A stretch of 64,000 bases of DNA from Pseudomonas zanjanensis (lineage in GTDB: Bacteria; Pseudomonadota; Gammaproteobacteria; Pseudomonadales; Pseudomonadaceae): NCBI RefSeq assembly GCF_014268745.2, contig NZ_JABWRB020000004.1, positions 124,001 through 188,000 of the forward strand, read 5' to 3'. The notes under the pieces were generated by a model. That model was given only the letters and a program-made list of their open reading frames with translations, did not search any database and had not been told where the DNA came from. The position numbers and the translations under genes were made by a program. Shown here in pieces: positions 29,789 to 38,349 of this stretch (positions within the stretch are counted from its first letter, which is position 1; each line of letters opens with the position of its first letter).

Positions 29789-31687
29789 ATGATGAGCCTA
29801 TTAGAAGAAAACCAATCCACCGACCTGGAAAAGATCGTCGGCCTGAGCCGTCGCCGTTTCATCGGCGCTGGCGCCTTGTGCGGCGCGGCGATGTTCCTGG
29901 GCGGCAACCTGCTGAGCCGCAGCGTCATGGCCGCCGCCGTGAGCGAAGGCAATAAAAGCATGCTGGGCTTCAACAGCATTGCCGCCTCCACCGCCGACAC
30001 CATTACGTTGCCGCCGGGCTACAAGGCCTCGGTGCTGATCAGTTGGGGCCAGCCGTTGAAGAAAAATGCACCGGCGTTCGACCCCAGCGGCAATGGCACC
30101 GCCCGCGCACAGGAAGTGCAGTTTGGCGACAACAACGACGGCATGAGCCTGTTCGAATTCCCCGGCGACAAGAACCGGGCGCTGTTGGCGATCAACAACG
30201 AGTACACCAACTACCAATACCTGTTCCCTCACGGCGGCCAACCGCAGTCGGCCGAAGACGTGCGCAAGGCCCAGGCCAGCGAAGGCGTGTCGGTGATCGA
30301 AATCCAGCGCCGTCGCGGCCAATGGCAATTCGTCCAGGACTCGCGCTACAACCGCCGGATCCATGGCAATACGCCGATCCGCCTGCGCGGCCCGGCCGCT
30401 GGCCACGACCTGCTGAAAACCAGCGCCGACAAGAGTGGCAAGAAAGTGCTCGGCACCTTCCAGAACTGTGCCAACGGCATGACCCCGTGGGGCACCTACC
30501 TGACCTGCGAAGAGAACTTCACTGACTGCTTCGGCAGCAGCAAGTCGGACCTGCAATTCGACGCGGCACAAAAACGCTATGGCGCCACCGTCACCAGCAG
30601 CGAAATCAATTGGCACCTGCACGACCCGCGTTTCGATCTGGCGAAGAACCCCAACGAACTCAATCGCCACGGCTGGGTGGTGGAAATCGATCCGTTCGAT
30701 CCAGAATCCACCCCGGTGAAACGCACCGCCCTGGGCCGCTTCAAGCATGAAAACGCGGCCCTGGCGCAGACCAATGACGGTCGCGCCGTGGTGTACATGG
30801 GCGATGACGAACGTGGCGAATTCATCTACAAGTTCGTCAGCCGCGAGCGCATCAACCATCGCAATGCCAAGGCCAACCGCAACCTGCTGGACCATGGCAC
30901 GTTGTACGTGGCGCGCTTCGATGCCGGCGACGGCAACCCGGACCATCCCAAGGGCAAAGGCCAATGGATCGAGTTGACCCATGGCAAGAACGGCATCGAC
31001 GCCAGCAGCGGTTTCGCTGATCAGGCCGAGGTGTTGATCCATGCGCGCCTGGCCGCCACCGCCGTTGGCGCCACGCGCATGGACCGCCCGGAGTGGATCG
31101 TGGTCAGCCCCAAGGACGGCCAGGTCTATTGCACCCTGACCAACAACTCCAAGCGTGGCGATGCCGGCCAGCCAGTGGACGGGCCGAACCCTCGGGCCAA
31201 GAACGTCTACGGGCAGATCCTGCGCTGGCGCACCGACCGTGACGATCACGCCTCCAAGACCTTCGACTGGGACCTGTTCGTGGTCGCCGGCAACCCAACG
31301 GTACACGCGGGTACGCCGAAGGCCGGCTCGTCCAATATCAACCCACAGAACATGTTCAACAGCCCCGATGGCCTGGGTTTCGACAAGGCCGGGCGGCTGT
31401 GGATCCAGACCGACGGTGACTCGAGCAACGCAGGCGACTTCGCGGGCATGGGCAACAACCAGATGCTGTGCGCCGACCCCAACAGCGGTGAGATCCGCCG
31501 CTTCATGGTAGGGCCGGTAGGCTGCGAAGTGACCGGGATCAGTTTCGCGCCGGACTACAAGACGCTGTTCGTCGGGATCCAGCATCCCAGCGGCGCCTCG
31601 ACCTTCCCTGAGCACCTGCCCAACGGCAAGCCGCGCTCGTCGGTGATGGTGATCACGCGGGAGGATGGCGGAGTCATCGGCGCCTGA
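29789..31687 (+). CDS. phoX: PhoX family alkaline phosphatase, Tat-exported
   Basis: This 632-residue protein has a twin-arginine signal SRRRFIGAGALCGAAMFLG at residues 20-38, so it is exported folded to the periplasm. The body matches the PhoX/DUF839 family (calcium and iron dependent phosphatases): NNEYTNYQYLFP, HGNTPIRLRGPAAGH and NCANGMTPWGTYLTCEEN are family segments. Two adjacent ATGs compete as start; GGGAGCC precedes the first. I found no Pho box (CTGTCAT repeats) in the short upstream gap. Confidence 0.85.
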   Translation: MMSLLEENQSTDLEKIVGLSRRRFIGAGALCGAAMFLGGNLLSRSVMAAAVSEGNKSMLGFNSIAASTADTITLPPGYKASVLISWGQPLKKNAPAFDPSGNGTARAQEVQFGDNNDGMSLFEFPGDKNRALLAINNEYTNYQYLFPHGGQPQSAEDVRKAQASEGVSVIEIQRRRGQWQFVQDSRYNRRIHGNTPIRLRGPAAGHDLLKTSADKSGKKVLGTFQNCANGMTPWGTYLTCEENFTDCFGSSKSDLQFDAAQKRYGATVTSSEINWHLHDPRFDLAKNPNELNRHGWVVEIDPFDPESTPVKRTALGRFKHENAALAQTNDGRAVVYMGDDERGEFIYKFVSRERINHRNAKANRNLLDHGTLYVARFDAGDGNPDHPKGKGQWIELTHGKNGIDASSGFADQAEVLIHARLAATAVGATRMDRPEWIVVSPKDGQVYCTLTNNSKRGDAGQPVDGPNPRAKNVYGQILRWRTDRDDHASKTFDWDLFVVAGNPTVHAGTPKAGSSNINPQNMFNSPDGLGFDKAGRLWIQTDGDSSNAGDFAGMGNNQMLCADPNSGEIRRFMVGPVGCEVTGISFAPDYKTLFVGIQHPSGASTFPEHLPNGKPRSSVMVITREDGGVIGA

Positions 31688-31693
31688 CCCTCT

Positions 31694-31801
31694 GTGGCGA
31701 GGGAGCTTGCTCCCGCTGGGTTGCGCAGCGACCCCACTTTTTTGTGGGCGCTAAGCACTGGAGCGCCAGCCCGGCCAAGCGGGAGCAAGCTCCCTCGCCA
31801 C
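31694..31801. repeat. REPIN, family A
   Basis: Opposed family A ends, 7 bases after the phoX stop. Confidence 0.9.
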
Positions 31802-31884
31802 GAAGTCTCACCAATCAATCCCGACTGCTTTGCGCTACCATGCTGGGCCGGACGCGGCAGCCCTGCCGCTGCGCAGGAGTCAGC

Positions 31885-32859
31885 ATGTCCCATCCGTTTG
31901 AAACCCTCACGCCCGACCTGGTGCTCGATGCCGTTGAAAGCATCGGCTTTCTCAGCGACGCCCGCGTGTTGGCCCTCAACAGCTACGAGAACCGCGTCTA
32001 TCAAGTCGGCATCGAAGATTCCGAGCCGCTGATCGCCAAGTTCTATCGCCCCCAGCGCTGGACCAACGAAGCGATCCTGGAAGAGCACAGCTTTACCTTC
32101 GAACTTGCAGACTACGAAGTGCCCGTGGTGGCGCCGCTGATCCACAACGGCGCCAGCCTGCACGAGCACGCCGGGTTCCGTTTCACCCTGTTTCCCCGTC
32201 GCGGCGGCCGAGCGCCGGAGCCGGGCAATCTCGACCAACTCTATCGCCTGGGCCAACTGCTTGGGCGCCTGCACGCGCTCGGGGCGACCCGGCCATTCGA
32301 GCACCGTGAAGCCTTGGGCGTGAAGAATTTCGGCCACGACTCGTTGGAGACAGTGCTGCAAAGCGGCTTCGTCCCCCGCAGCCTGCTGCCGGCCTACGAG
32401 TCGGTCGCCCGGGACCTGCTCAAGCGCGTCGAAGAGGTCTACGCCGCCACGCCCCACCAGAACATCCGCATGCACGGCGATTGCCATCCCGGCAACATGA
32501 TGTGCCGCGACGAGGTGTTCCACATCGTCGACCTCGACGATTGCCGCATGGGCCCGGCGGTGCAGGATTTATGGATGATGCTCGCCGGCGATCGCCAGGA
32601 ATGCCTGGGACAGTTGTCGGAATTGATGGACGGTTACCAGGAGTTCCACGATTTCGACCCCCGTGAACTGGCGCTGATCGAGCCACTGCGAGCCCTGCGC
32701 CTGATGCACTACAGCGCCTGGCTGGCGCGGCGCTGGGACGACCCGGCCTTTCCCCGCAGCTTCCCGTGGTTCGGCAGCGAACGCTACTGGGGCGACCAGG
32801 TGCTGGCGTTGCGCGAGCAACTGGCGGCGCTCAATGAAGAGCCGTTGAAGCTTTTCTGA
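31885..32859 (+). CDS. srkA: Stress response serine/threonine kinase (YihE/RdoA type)
   Basis: This 324-residue kinase is of the aminoglycoside-phosphotransferase fold. The catalytic loop is IRMHGDCHPGNMM and the metal-binding Asp is in HIVDLDDCRMGP. The N-terminal SHPFETLTPDLVLDAVESIG and NSYENRVYQVG match SrkA, a cytoplasmic kinase that counters stress-induced cell death in E. coli. The ATG at 31885 has AGGAG 7 bases upstream. Confidence 0.9.
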   Translation: MSHPFETLTPDLVLDAVESIGFLSDARVLALNSYENRVYQVGIEDSEPLIAKFYRPQRWTNEAILEEHSFTFELADYEVPVVAPLIHNGASLHEHAGFRFTLFPRRGGRAPEPGNLDQLYRLGQLLGRLHALGATRPFEHREALGVKNFGHDSLETVLQSGFVPRSLLPAYESVARDLLKRVEEVYAATPHQNIRMHGDCHPGNMMCRDEVFHIVDLDDCRMGPAVQDLWMMLAGDRQECLGQLSELMDGYQEFHDFDPRELALIEPLRALRLMHYSAWLARRWDDPAFPRSFPWFGSERYWGDQVLALREQLAALNEEPLKLF

Positions 32860-32893
32860 TTGGGCTGGGTTCCGCCAGTCACCGCAAATCCTC

Positions 32894-32983
32894 TGTGGGA
32901 GCGGGCTTGCTCGCGAAAGCGGTGGATCGGCTTGCATTGATGTTGAATGTGCAGCCGCCTTCGCGAGCAAGCCCGCTCCTACA
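32894..32983. repeat. REPIN, family B
   Basis: Opposed ends; the right end has CTCCTACA in place of CTCCCACA, a point change. Confidence 0.88.
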
Positions 32984-33083
32984 AAGGACTTGTGCCGGGA
33001 CGATTCCTAACAAGGTTCACAGCACGACCAGACAAATCTCCTTACAATCACCCCTTTGTTAGCTGCCTAAGCAAGGATTCTGC

Positions 33084-33971
33084 ATGCAAGCCGCCAACCC
33101 GCGTCGCGGGTACATCCTGGGCCTGAGTGCCTACATCATCTGGGGTCTGTTCCCGATCTACTTCAAGGCCATCGCCAGCGTGCCGTCGGTGGAAATCATC
33201 ATCCACCGGGTGCTGTGGTCGGCCCTGTTCGGCGCGGCGTTGCTGCTGGTGTGGAAACACCCGGGCTGGTGGCGCGAACTGCGGGACAATCCACAACGCC
33301 TGGCGATCCTCGCCCTGAGCGGGACGCTGATCGCGGCCAACTGGCTGACCTACGTCTGGGCAGTGAATAACGAGCGCATGCTCGAAGCCAGCCTGGGTTA
33401 TTACATCAACCCGCTGGTCAACGTGTTGCTGGGCATGTTGATCCTCGGTGAGCGCCTGCGCCGCATGCAATGGCTGGCGGTGGGATTGGCGGCAGTCGGC
33501 GTGGCGCAGCAGGTCTGGCAAGTGGGCAGCCTGCCGTGGGTGTCGCTGGTGCTGGCGCTGACCTTCGGTTTCTATGGGCTGATCCGCAAACAGGCGCCGG
33601 TCAAGGCCTTGCCGGGACTGGTGGTGGAAACCTGGATGCTGGTGCCAATCGCCATCGCCTGGTTGCTGTTCAACCCCACGGCCACCAGTGCCCAGGCGAC
33701 ATTCTGGACCACCTCCGAAGCCTGGTGGCTGGTGGCGGCGGGCCCCGTGACGCTGGTGCCGTTGGTGTGTTTCAACGCCGCAACACGGCATTTACCCTAC
33801 ACGACCATCGGTTTTCTGCAGTACATCGCGCCGACGCTGGTGCTTTTGCTCGCCGTGCTGCTGTTCGGTGAGCATTTGTCGTCCAGCACGCTGGTAGCGT
33901 TCCTGTTTATCTGGGCCGGGCTGGCGGTGTACAGCATCGATGCCGTGATCAGCATGCGCCGGCGCAACTGA
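33084..33971 (+). CDS. rarD: RarD, EamA/DMT-family permease
   Basis: This 295-residue inner-membrane protein has ten predicted transmembrane helices. RarD hallmarks: GYILGLSAYIIWGLFPIYFK, NWLTYVWAVNNERMLEASLG, YYINPLVNVLLG and GFLQYIAPTLVLLLAV. The transported substrate is unknown (historically linked to chloramphenicol resistance). Monocistronic, followed by a dyad. Confidence 0.9.
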   Translation: MQAANPRRGYILGLSAYIIWGLFPIYFKAIASVPSVEIIIHRVLWSALFGAALLLVWKHPGWWRELRDNPQRLAILALSGTLIAANWLTYVWAVNNERMLEASLGYYINPLVNVLLGMLILGERLRRMQWLAVGLAAVGVAQQVWQVGSLPWVSLVLALTFGFYGLIRKQAPVKALPGLVVETWMLVPIAIAWLLFNPTATSAQATFWTTSEAWWLVAAGPVTLVPLVCFNAATRHLPYTTIGFLQYIAPTLVLLLAVLLFGEHLSSSTLVAFLFIWAGLAVYSIDAVISMRRRN

Positions 33972-33993
33972 TCAAGAAACATACAAACCTCTA

Positions 33994-34016
33994 CAGGCCA
34001 CGCCTGGCGTGGCCTG
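33994..34016 (+). terminator. Hairpin after rarD
   Basis: CAGGCCACG and CGTGGCCTG enclose CCTGG, 22 bases after the rarD stop. No T-run follows. Confidence 0.55.
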
Positions 34017-34034
34017 CGCTTATCCTTCCCAAGG

Positions 34035-34156
34035 TTATCCACAGCGTGATCCCCGCCGTTTGTGCACAAGCCCTTGAAAACTGGTGATTTTTTGATCATC
34101 TGCCGCTGAGCCCCGGCAGGCCTGGGCTGGAGCCGGGTCTCTACAGGTTATCCACA
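34035..34156. promoter_or_regulatory. Cluster of DnaA-box sequences
   Basis: Two exact TTATCCACA boxes (34035-34043 and 34148-34156) in the same direction, with a one-mismatch TTGTGCACA at 34060-34068, lie in the 217-base gap between the convergent rarD and GcvR-like genes. An AT-rich patch (34078-34100) sits between them. No origin genes are near, so DnaA titration or binding is only a suggestion. Confidence 0.5.
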
Positions 34157-34188
34157 GGCAGGCGCAGTTTTTCCTTGGATAACCCTCG

Positions 34189-34707
34189 TCACGCTTCGTC
34201 GCTGAACTTGAGTTCCACCATCAACTCATCGGCCAAGGTCTCAAGGCGTTCCTGCAACGCCTCCAGCGACAGCGTCAAGGGCACGCCCAGGAGCGCCTCG
34301 GCATGAAACAGCAGCTCGCTGCTCATCGGTGCCGGCCGGACATGGGTCACCAAGCGTTCGACATTGACGCCCTGCTCGCTCAACAACCGGGTGATGTCCC
34401 GCACGATACCGGGACGATCATTGCCCACCAGCTCCATGGTGATGGGTTTCCAGGAGCAGGACTCTTCAACGGCGCTTTCCGCAATCAACACACGAATGCT
34501 GTGGGCCGATAACCCTTGCAACGCTTCGATCAACTCTTCATGGGCCTCGGCCGGGGCGCTGATTCGCAGGATCCCGGCAAACTGCCCGGCCAAGTGCGAC
34601 ATGCGGCTCTCCAGCCAGTTACCGCCATGGGCGGCGATGCAATCGGCAATGCGCTCGACCTGCCCGGGCTTGTCCGGGGCGAAAACAGTGATGACGAGGT
34701 GGTCCAT
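34189..34707 (-). CDS. ACT-domain protein, glycine cleavage repressor (GcvR) type
   Basis: This 172-residue protein consists of two ACT domains: MDHLVITVFAPDKPGQVERI (first) and ITMELVGNDRPGIVRDITRL (second). This is the GcvR layout; E. coli GcvR binds GcvA and glycine to silence gcv genes. I chose the ATG at 34707, as upstream codons lack support. It is convergent with rarD. Confidence 0.82.
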   Translation of the reverse strand: MDHLVITVFAPDKPGQVERIADCIAAHGGNWLESRMSHLAGQFAGILRISAPAEAHEELIEALQGLSAHSIRVLIAESAVEESCSWKPITMELVGNDRPGIVRDITRLLSEQGVNVERLVTHVRPAPMSSELLFHAEALLGVPLTLSLEALQERLETLADELMVELKFSDEA

Positions 34708-34776
34708 GGGCGCAGTCCTCTTGTTGATGGAAGGGACAGTATAGGCAAGAGAGACAATCAGCACGGTCGCGCTTTT

Positions 34777-34865
34777 GTGGCGAGGGAGCTTGCTCCCGCT
34801 GGGCCGCGCAGCGGTCCCAGAATGTCAGTGCTGCGCACTGAAGCGGGAGCAAGCTCCCTCGCCAC
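34777..34865. repeat. REPIN, family A
   Basis: Opposed family A ends in the gap upstream of the GcvR-like gene. Confidence 0.9.
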
Positions 34866-35232
34866 AGTGATTTGTGTACGAACTCTAAAATTATCTGGAA
34901 CAATCCATCTGTTTTTTGAGAACATCCCGTGTCCCGACGTGACCGTAACACTTTAGTCGGTCGCGGAACGACGCAATTAGTCTAATTTTCACAACCGCAA
35001 TTGATCATGTAGTATTCCGCAGCGCGCACTACATAATCGCGAAAACCCTGTTTTACCGATGTCTGCTTAAGGCCAGTCGCATCCCTGAAAAGCCCCGTCA
35101 GCAAGGCTTGAATACCCAGCCGCCAGCGATGGCATGTACTGGTTCCGGGGTTTGTGGTTTAAATGTCCCGAGGCTTCATTGTCAAAATCGAAGAGCTGAA
35201 AAGCGAAATAGCTGAGCAGAGTGAGGCAAGCA
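34866..35232. other. Long upstream region of glcB
   Basis: Of the 367 bases, none supports a gene. GC content is visibly lower around 34890-35060 and the stretch holds the dyad at 35007-35034, as expected of a promoter and operator region for malate synthase. Confidence 0.6.
35007..35034 (+). promoter_or_regulatory. Dyad upstream of glcB
   Basis: ATGTAGT (35007-35013) and ACTACAT (35028-35034) with a 14-base spacer form a perfect inverted repeat about 200 bases before the glcB start. It could be an operator for a dimeric regulator; which one is unknown. Confidence 0.45.
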
Positions 35233-37410
35233 ATGACTGAACACGTTCAAGTCGGTGGCCTGCAGGTCGCCAAAGTCCTGTTCGACTTCGTGAATAACGA
35301 AGCCATTCCCGGAACCGGCCTCACCGCCGACGCGTTCTGGGCCGGTGCCGACAAGGTCATCCACGACCTGGCCCCGAAGAACAAAGCCCTACTCGCCAAA
35401 CGCGATGATTTCCAGGCGCGGATCGATGCCTGGCACCAGGCCCGTGCCGGCCAGGCCCACGACGCCGTGGCTTACAAAGCCTTCCTGCAAGACATTGGAT
35501 ACCTGCTGCCAGAAGCGGCGGATTTCCAGGCCACGACCCAAAACGTCGATGACGAAATCGCCCGCATGGCCGGCCCGCAACTGGTGGTGCCGGTGATGAA
35601 CGCCCGCTTCGCCCTCAACGCCTCGAACGCCCGCTGGGGTTCGTTGTATGACGCGCTGTACGGCACCGACGCCATCAGCGAAGCCGATGGCGCGGAAAAA
35701 GGCAAAGGCTACAACAAGGTCCGCGGCGACAAGGTCATCGCCTTCGCCCGTGCTTTCCTCGACGAATCGGCGCCCCTGGCGGCCGGCTCCCATGTCGATT
35801 CCACCGCGTACAAAATCATCGACGGCAAACTGGTGGTCACCCTCAAGGGCGGCAGCAACAGCGGCCTGCGTGACGATGCCCAGTTGATCGGTTTCCAGGG
35901 CGATGCCTCGGCACCGACCGCCGTGCTGCTGAAACACAACGGCCTGCACTTCGAAATCCAGATCGATGCCAGCACCCCGGTCGGCCAGACCGACGCCGCC
36001 GGCGTCAAAGACATCCTGATGGAAGCCGCGCTGACCACCATCATGGACTGCGAAGACTCGGTCGCCGCCGTCGATGCCGATGACAAGGTGGTGATCTACC
36101 GCAACTGGCTCGGCCTGATGAAGGGTGATCTGTCGGAAGAAGTCGCCAAGGGCGGCCAGACGTTTACCCGGACCATGAACCCTGACCGTGTCTACACCGC
36201 CGTCGACGGTTCGAGCGTCACGTTGCACGGCCGCTCGCTGCTGTTCGTACGCAACGTCGGCCACCTGATGACCATCGACGCGATCCTGGACAAGGATGGC
36301 AACGAAGTGCCGGAAGGCATTCTCGACGGCCTGATCACCAGCCTGGCGGCGATCCACAGCCTCAACGGCAACACCTCGCGCCGCAACAGCCGCACGGGTT
36401 CGGTGTACATCGTCAAGCCGAAGATGCACGGTCCAGACGAAGCCGCGTTCACCAACGAGCTGTTCGGTCGCGTCGAAGACGTGCTGAACCTGCCGCGCAA
36501 CACCCTCAAGGTCGGGATCATGGACGAGGAGCGCCGTACCACGGTCAACCTCAAGGCCTGCATCAAGGCCGCCAGCGAGCGCGTGGTGTTCATCAACACC
36601 GGCTTCCTCGACCGTACCGGCGATGAAATCCACACCTCCATGGAAGCCGGCCCGATGGTGCGCAAGGCCGACATGAAAGCCGAGAAGTGGATCGGCGCCT
36701 ATGAAAACTGGAACGTCGACATCGGTTTGAGCACCGGCCTGCAAGGCCGCGCGCAAATCGGCAAGGGCATGTGGGCGATGCCGGACCTGATGGCGGCGAT
36801 GCTCGAACAGAAAATCGCTCACCCGCTGGCCGGCGCCAACACCGCATGGGTTCCCTCGCCGACCGCCGCCGCCCTGCACGCGCTGCATTACCACAAGGTC
36901 GACGTGTTCGCCCGCCAGGCCGAACTGGCCAAGCGCGCCCGCGCGTCGGTGGACGACATCCTGACCATCCCGCTGGCCGTCAACCCGAACTGGACGCCGG
37001 AGCAGATCAAGAACGAGCTGGACAACAACGCCCAGGGCATCCTTGGCTACGTGGTGCGCTGGATCGACCAGGGCGTCGGTTGCTCCAAGGTGCCGGACAT
37101 CAATGACATCGGCCTGATGGAAGACCGTGCGACGCTGCGTATTTCCAGCCAGCACATCGCCAACTGGCTGCGCCATGGCATCGTCACTCAAGAACAAGTG
37201 ATGGAAAGCCTCAAGCGCATGGCGCCGGTGGTCGACCGCCAGAACGCCAGCGATCCGCTGTACCGTCCGCTGGCACCAGACTTCGACAGCAACATCGCCT
37301 TCCAGGCGGCGGTCGAGTTGGTGATCGAAGGCACCAAGCAGCCGAACGGCTACACCGAGCCGGTGCTGCACCGTCGTCGTCGTGAGTTCAAGGCAGCCAA
37401 TGGTTTGTGA
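35233..37410 (+). CDS. glcB: Malate synthase G
   Basis: This 725-residue enzyme condenses glyoxylate with acetyl-CoA to malate in the glyoxylate and glycolate pathways. The length equals the G isoform. Recognisable segments are [36 protein letters not shown] (magnesium-binding acids), [14 protein letters not shown] and [17 protein letters not shown] chose the ATG at 35233. A strong terminator follows. No glc or ace genes are adjacent. Confidence 0.96.
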   Translation: MTEHVQVGGLQVAKVLFDFVNNEAIPGTGLTADAFWAGADKVIHDLAPKNKALLAKRDDFQARIDAWHQARAGQAHDAVAYKAFLQDIGYLLPEAADFQATTQNVDDEIARMAGPQLVVPVMNARFALNASNARWGSLYDALYGTDAISEADGAEKGKGYNKVRGDKVIAFARAFLDESAPLAAGSHVDSTAYKIIDGKLVVTLKGGSNSGLRDDAQLIGFQGDASAPTAVLLKHNGLHFEIQIDASTPVGQTDAAGVKDILMEAALTTIMDCEDSVAAVDADDKVVIYRNWLGLMKGDLSEEVAKGGQTFTRTMNPDRVYTAVDGSSVTLHGRSLLFVRNVGHLMTIDAILDKDGNEVPEGILDGLITSLAAIHSLNGNTSRRNSRTGSVYIVKPKMHGPDEAAFTNELFGRVEDVLNLPRNTLKVGIMDEERRTTVNLKACIKAASERVVFINTGFLDRTGDEIHTSMEAGPMVRKADMKAEKWIGAYENWNVDIGLSTGLQGRAQIGKGMWAMPDLMAAMLEQKIAHPLAGANTAWVPSPTAAALHALHYHKVDVFARQAELAKRARASVDDILTIPLAVNPNWTPEQIKNELDNNAQGILGYVVRWIDQGVGCSKVPDINDIGLMEDRATLRISSQHIANWLRHGIVTQEQVMESLKRMAPVVDRQNASDPLYRPLAPDFDSNIAFQAAVELVIEGTKQPNGYTEPVLHRRRREFKAANGL

Positions 37411-37430
37411 TTGAGCAGTAGCCACGCGGC

Positions 37431-37466
37431 ACAAAAAAAGCCCTGATCTCTCGATCAGGGTTTTTT
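37431..37466 (+). terminator. Rho-independent terminator of glcB
   Basis: CCCTGAT (37441-37447), loop CTCTCG, ATCAGGG (37454-37460), TTTTTT, with a preceding A-run, 30 bases after the stop. Confidence 0.92.
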
Positions 37467-37490
37467 CATTTGCAACACCTGACTGCCTTT

Positions 37491-37607
37491 GTGGCGAGGG
37501 AGCTTGCTCCCGCTCGGTTGCGCAGCGACCGCAATACAGGTCAATGAGATTCCGACGTCTGGAAAAGGTCTGCTTCGCAGCCCAGCGGGAGCAAGCTCCC
37601 TCGCCAC
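37491..37607. repeat. REPIN, family A
   Basis: Opposed family A ends between the glcB terminator and the convergent response-regulator gene. Confidence 0.9.
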
Positions 37608-37651
37608 AAAGGCGATCTCGCCATGGCTTCGTTCCTGGAAGAAGCGACTGG

Positions 37652-38098
37652 CTAGAGATCCATCCCCAACTCATGCTTGACCAACCCCAACAGCTTTTCG
37701 GTATCGATCGGCTTGAGCAAAAAATCCACCACGCTCAGGTGCATGGCTTCGATGGCGTCCTTCACGTCGGCATCGCCCGAGACGATGATGATCGGCAACG
37801 CCGCCCGCTCGGACTCGCGCACCAGGCGCACCAGCTCAAGGCCATCGACGTTGCCCATGCGCAGGTCGGTGATCAGCAGACCGATCGACGGCTTGGTTTC
37901 CAGCATCTTGAGTGCCGTTTCGCCACTGGCGGCGGTCATACAGTGAATCCCGTCCAATGCCAGGATCTCCGACAACAGCTCCCGTGCGTCCTTGTCGTCG
38001 TCAACGATCAAGACGCGCTGCGGCGGCAGGTCAGGTTCCAACATGACGGCACTCAGCGCCTCGCGCTCGGCATCACTCAAAATATCGTGGTCGGACAT
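37652..38098 (-). CDS. Single-domain response regulator
   Basis: This 148-residue protein is a CheY-like receiver with a 35-residue N-terminal lead. Acid pocket VLIVDDDKDA, phospho-acceptor Asp in LLITDLRMGNVDG and Lys in DFLLKPIDTEKL are all present. It has no output domain, so it probably acts through protein contact. It is divergent from the cNMP/CBS/DUF294 gene with a 251-base shared upstream region. I chose the ATG at 38098. Confidence 0.88.
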   Translation of the reverse strand: MSDHDILSDAEREALSAVMLEPDLPPQRVLIVDDDKDARELLSEILALDGIHCMTAASGETALKMLETKPSIGLLITDLRMGNVDGLELVRLVRESERAALPIIIVSGDADVKDAIEAMHLSVVDFLLKPIDTEKLLGLVKHELGMDL

Positions 38099-38349
38099 GG
38101 TGCTCTCTACGTTCTTAAATCGATCCCCTGGCACAGTGGTCAGACATCGTTCCGAGGCGCTTCAATGTGCACTTCGTCGGATTTTTTTCCAAGAACATTC
38201 AACGAAGATTTTTCTGACGTCTAGCGTAGGACTTTTCTGTAGGCCGGCCCTCTGGATAGCGACCTAGACTTACGTCCAATGGGCACCCCGCGCCGAGGGG
38301 TCGACCATGGGAACAGATCCGACCACAACAATTCGAATAAGACTGCGTA

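Noticed and set aside
34035-34156. Chromosomal replication origin
   Set aside because: DnaA boxes are present, but dnaA, dnaN, rpmH and gyrB are not, and only two exact boxes are seen.
35389-37674. A 761-codon minus-strand frame opposite glcB
   Set aside because: It mirrors the codon pattern of malate synthase on the other strand and has no domain; similar long shadows occur opposite phoX, davB and the acyl-CoA dehydrogenases.
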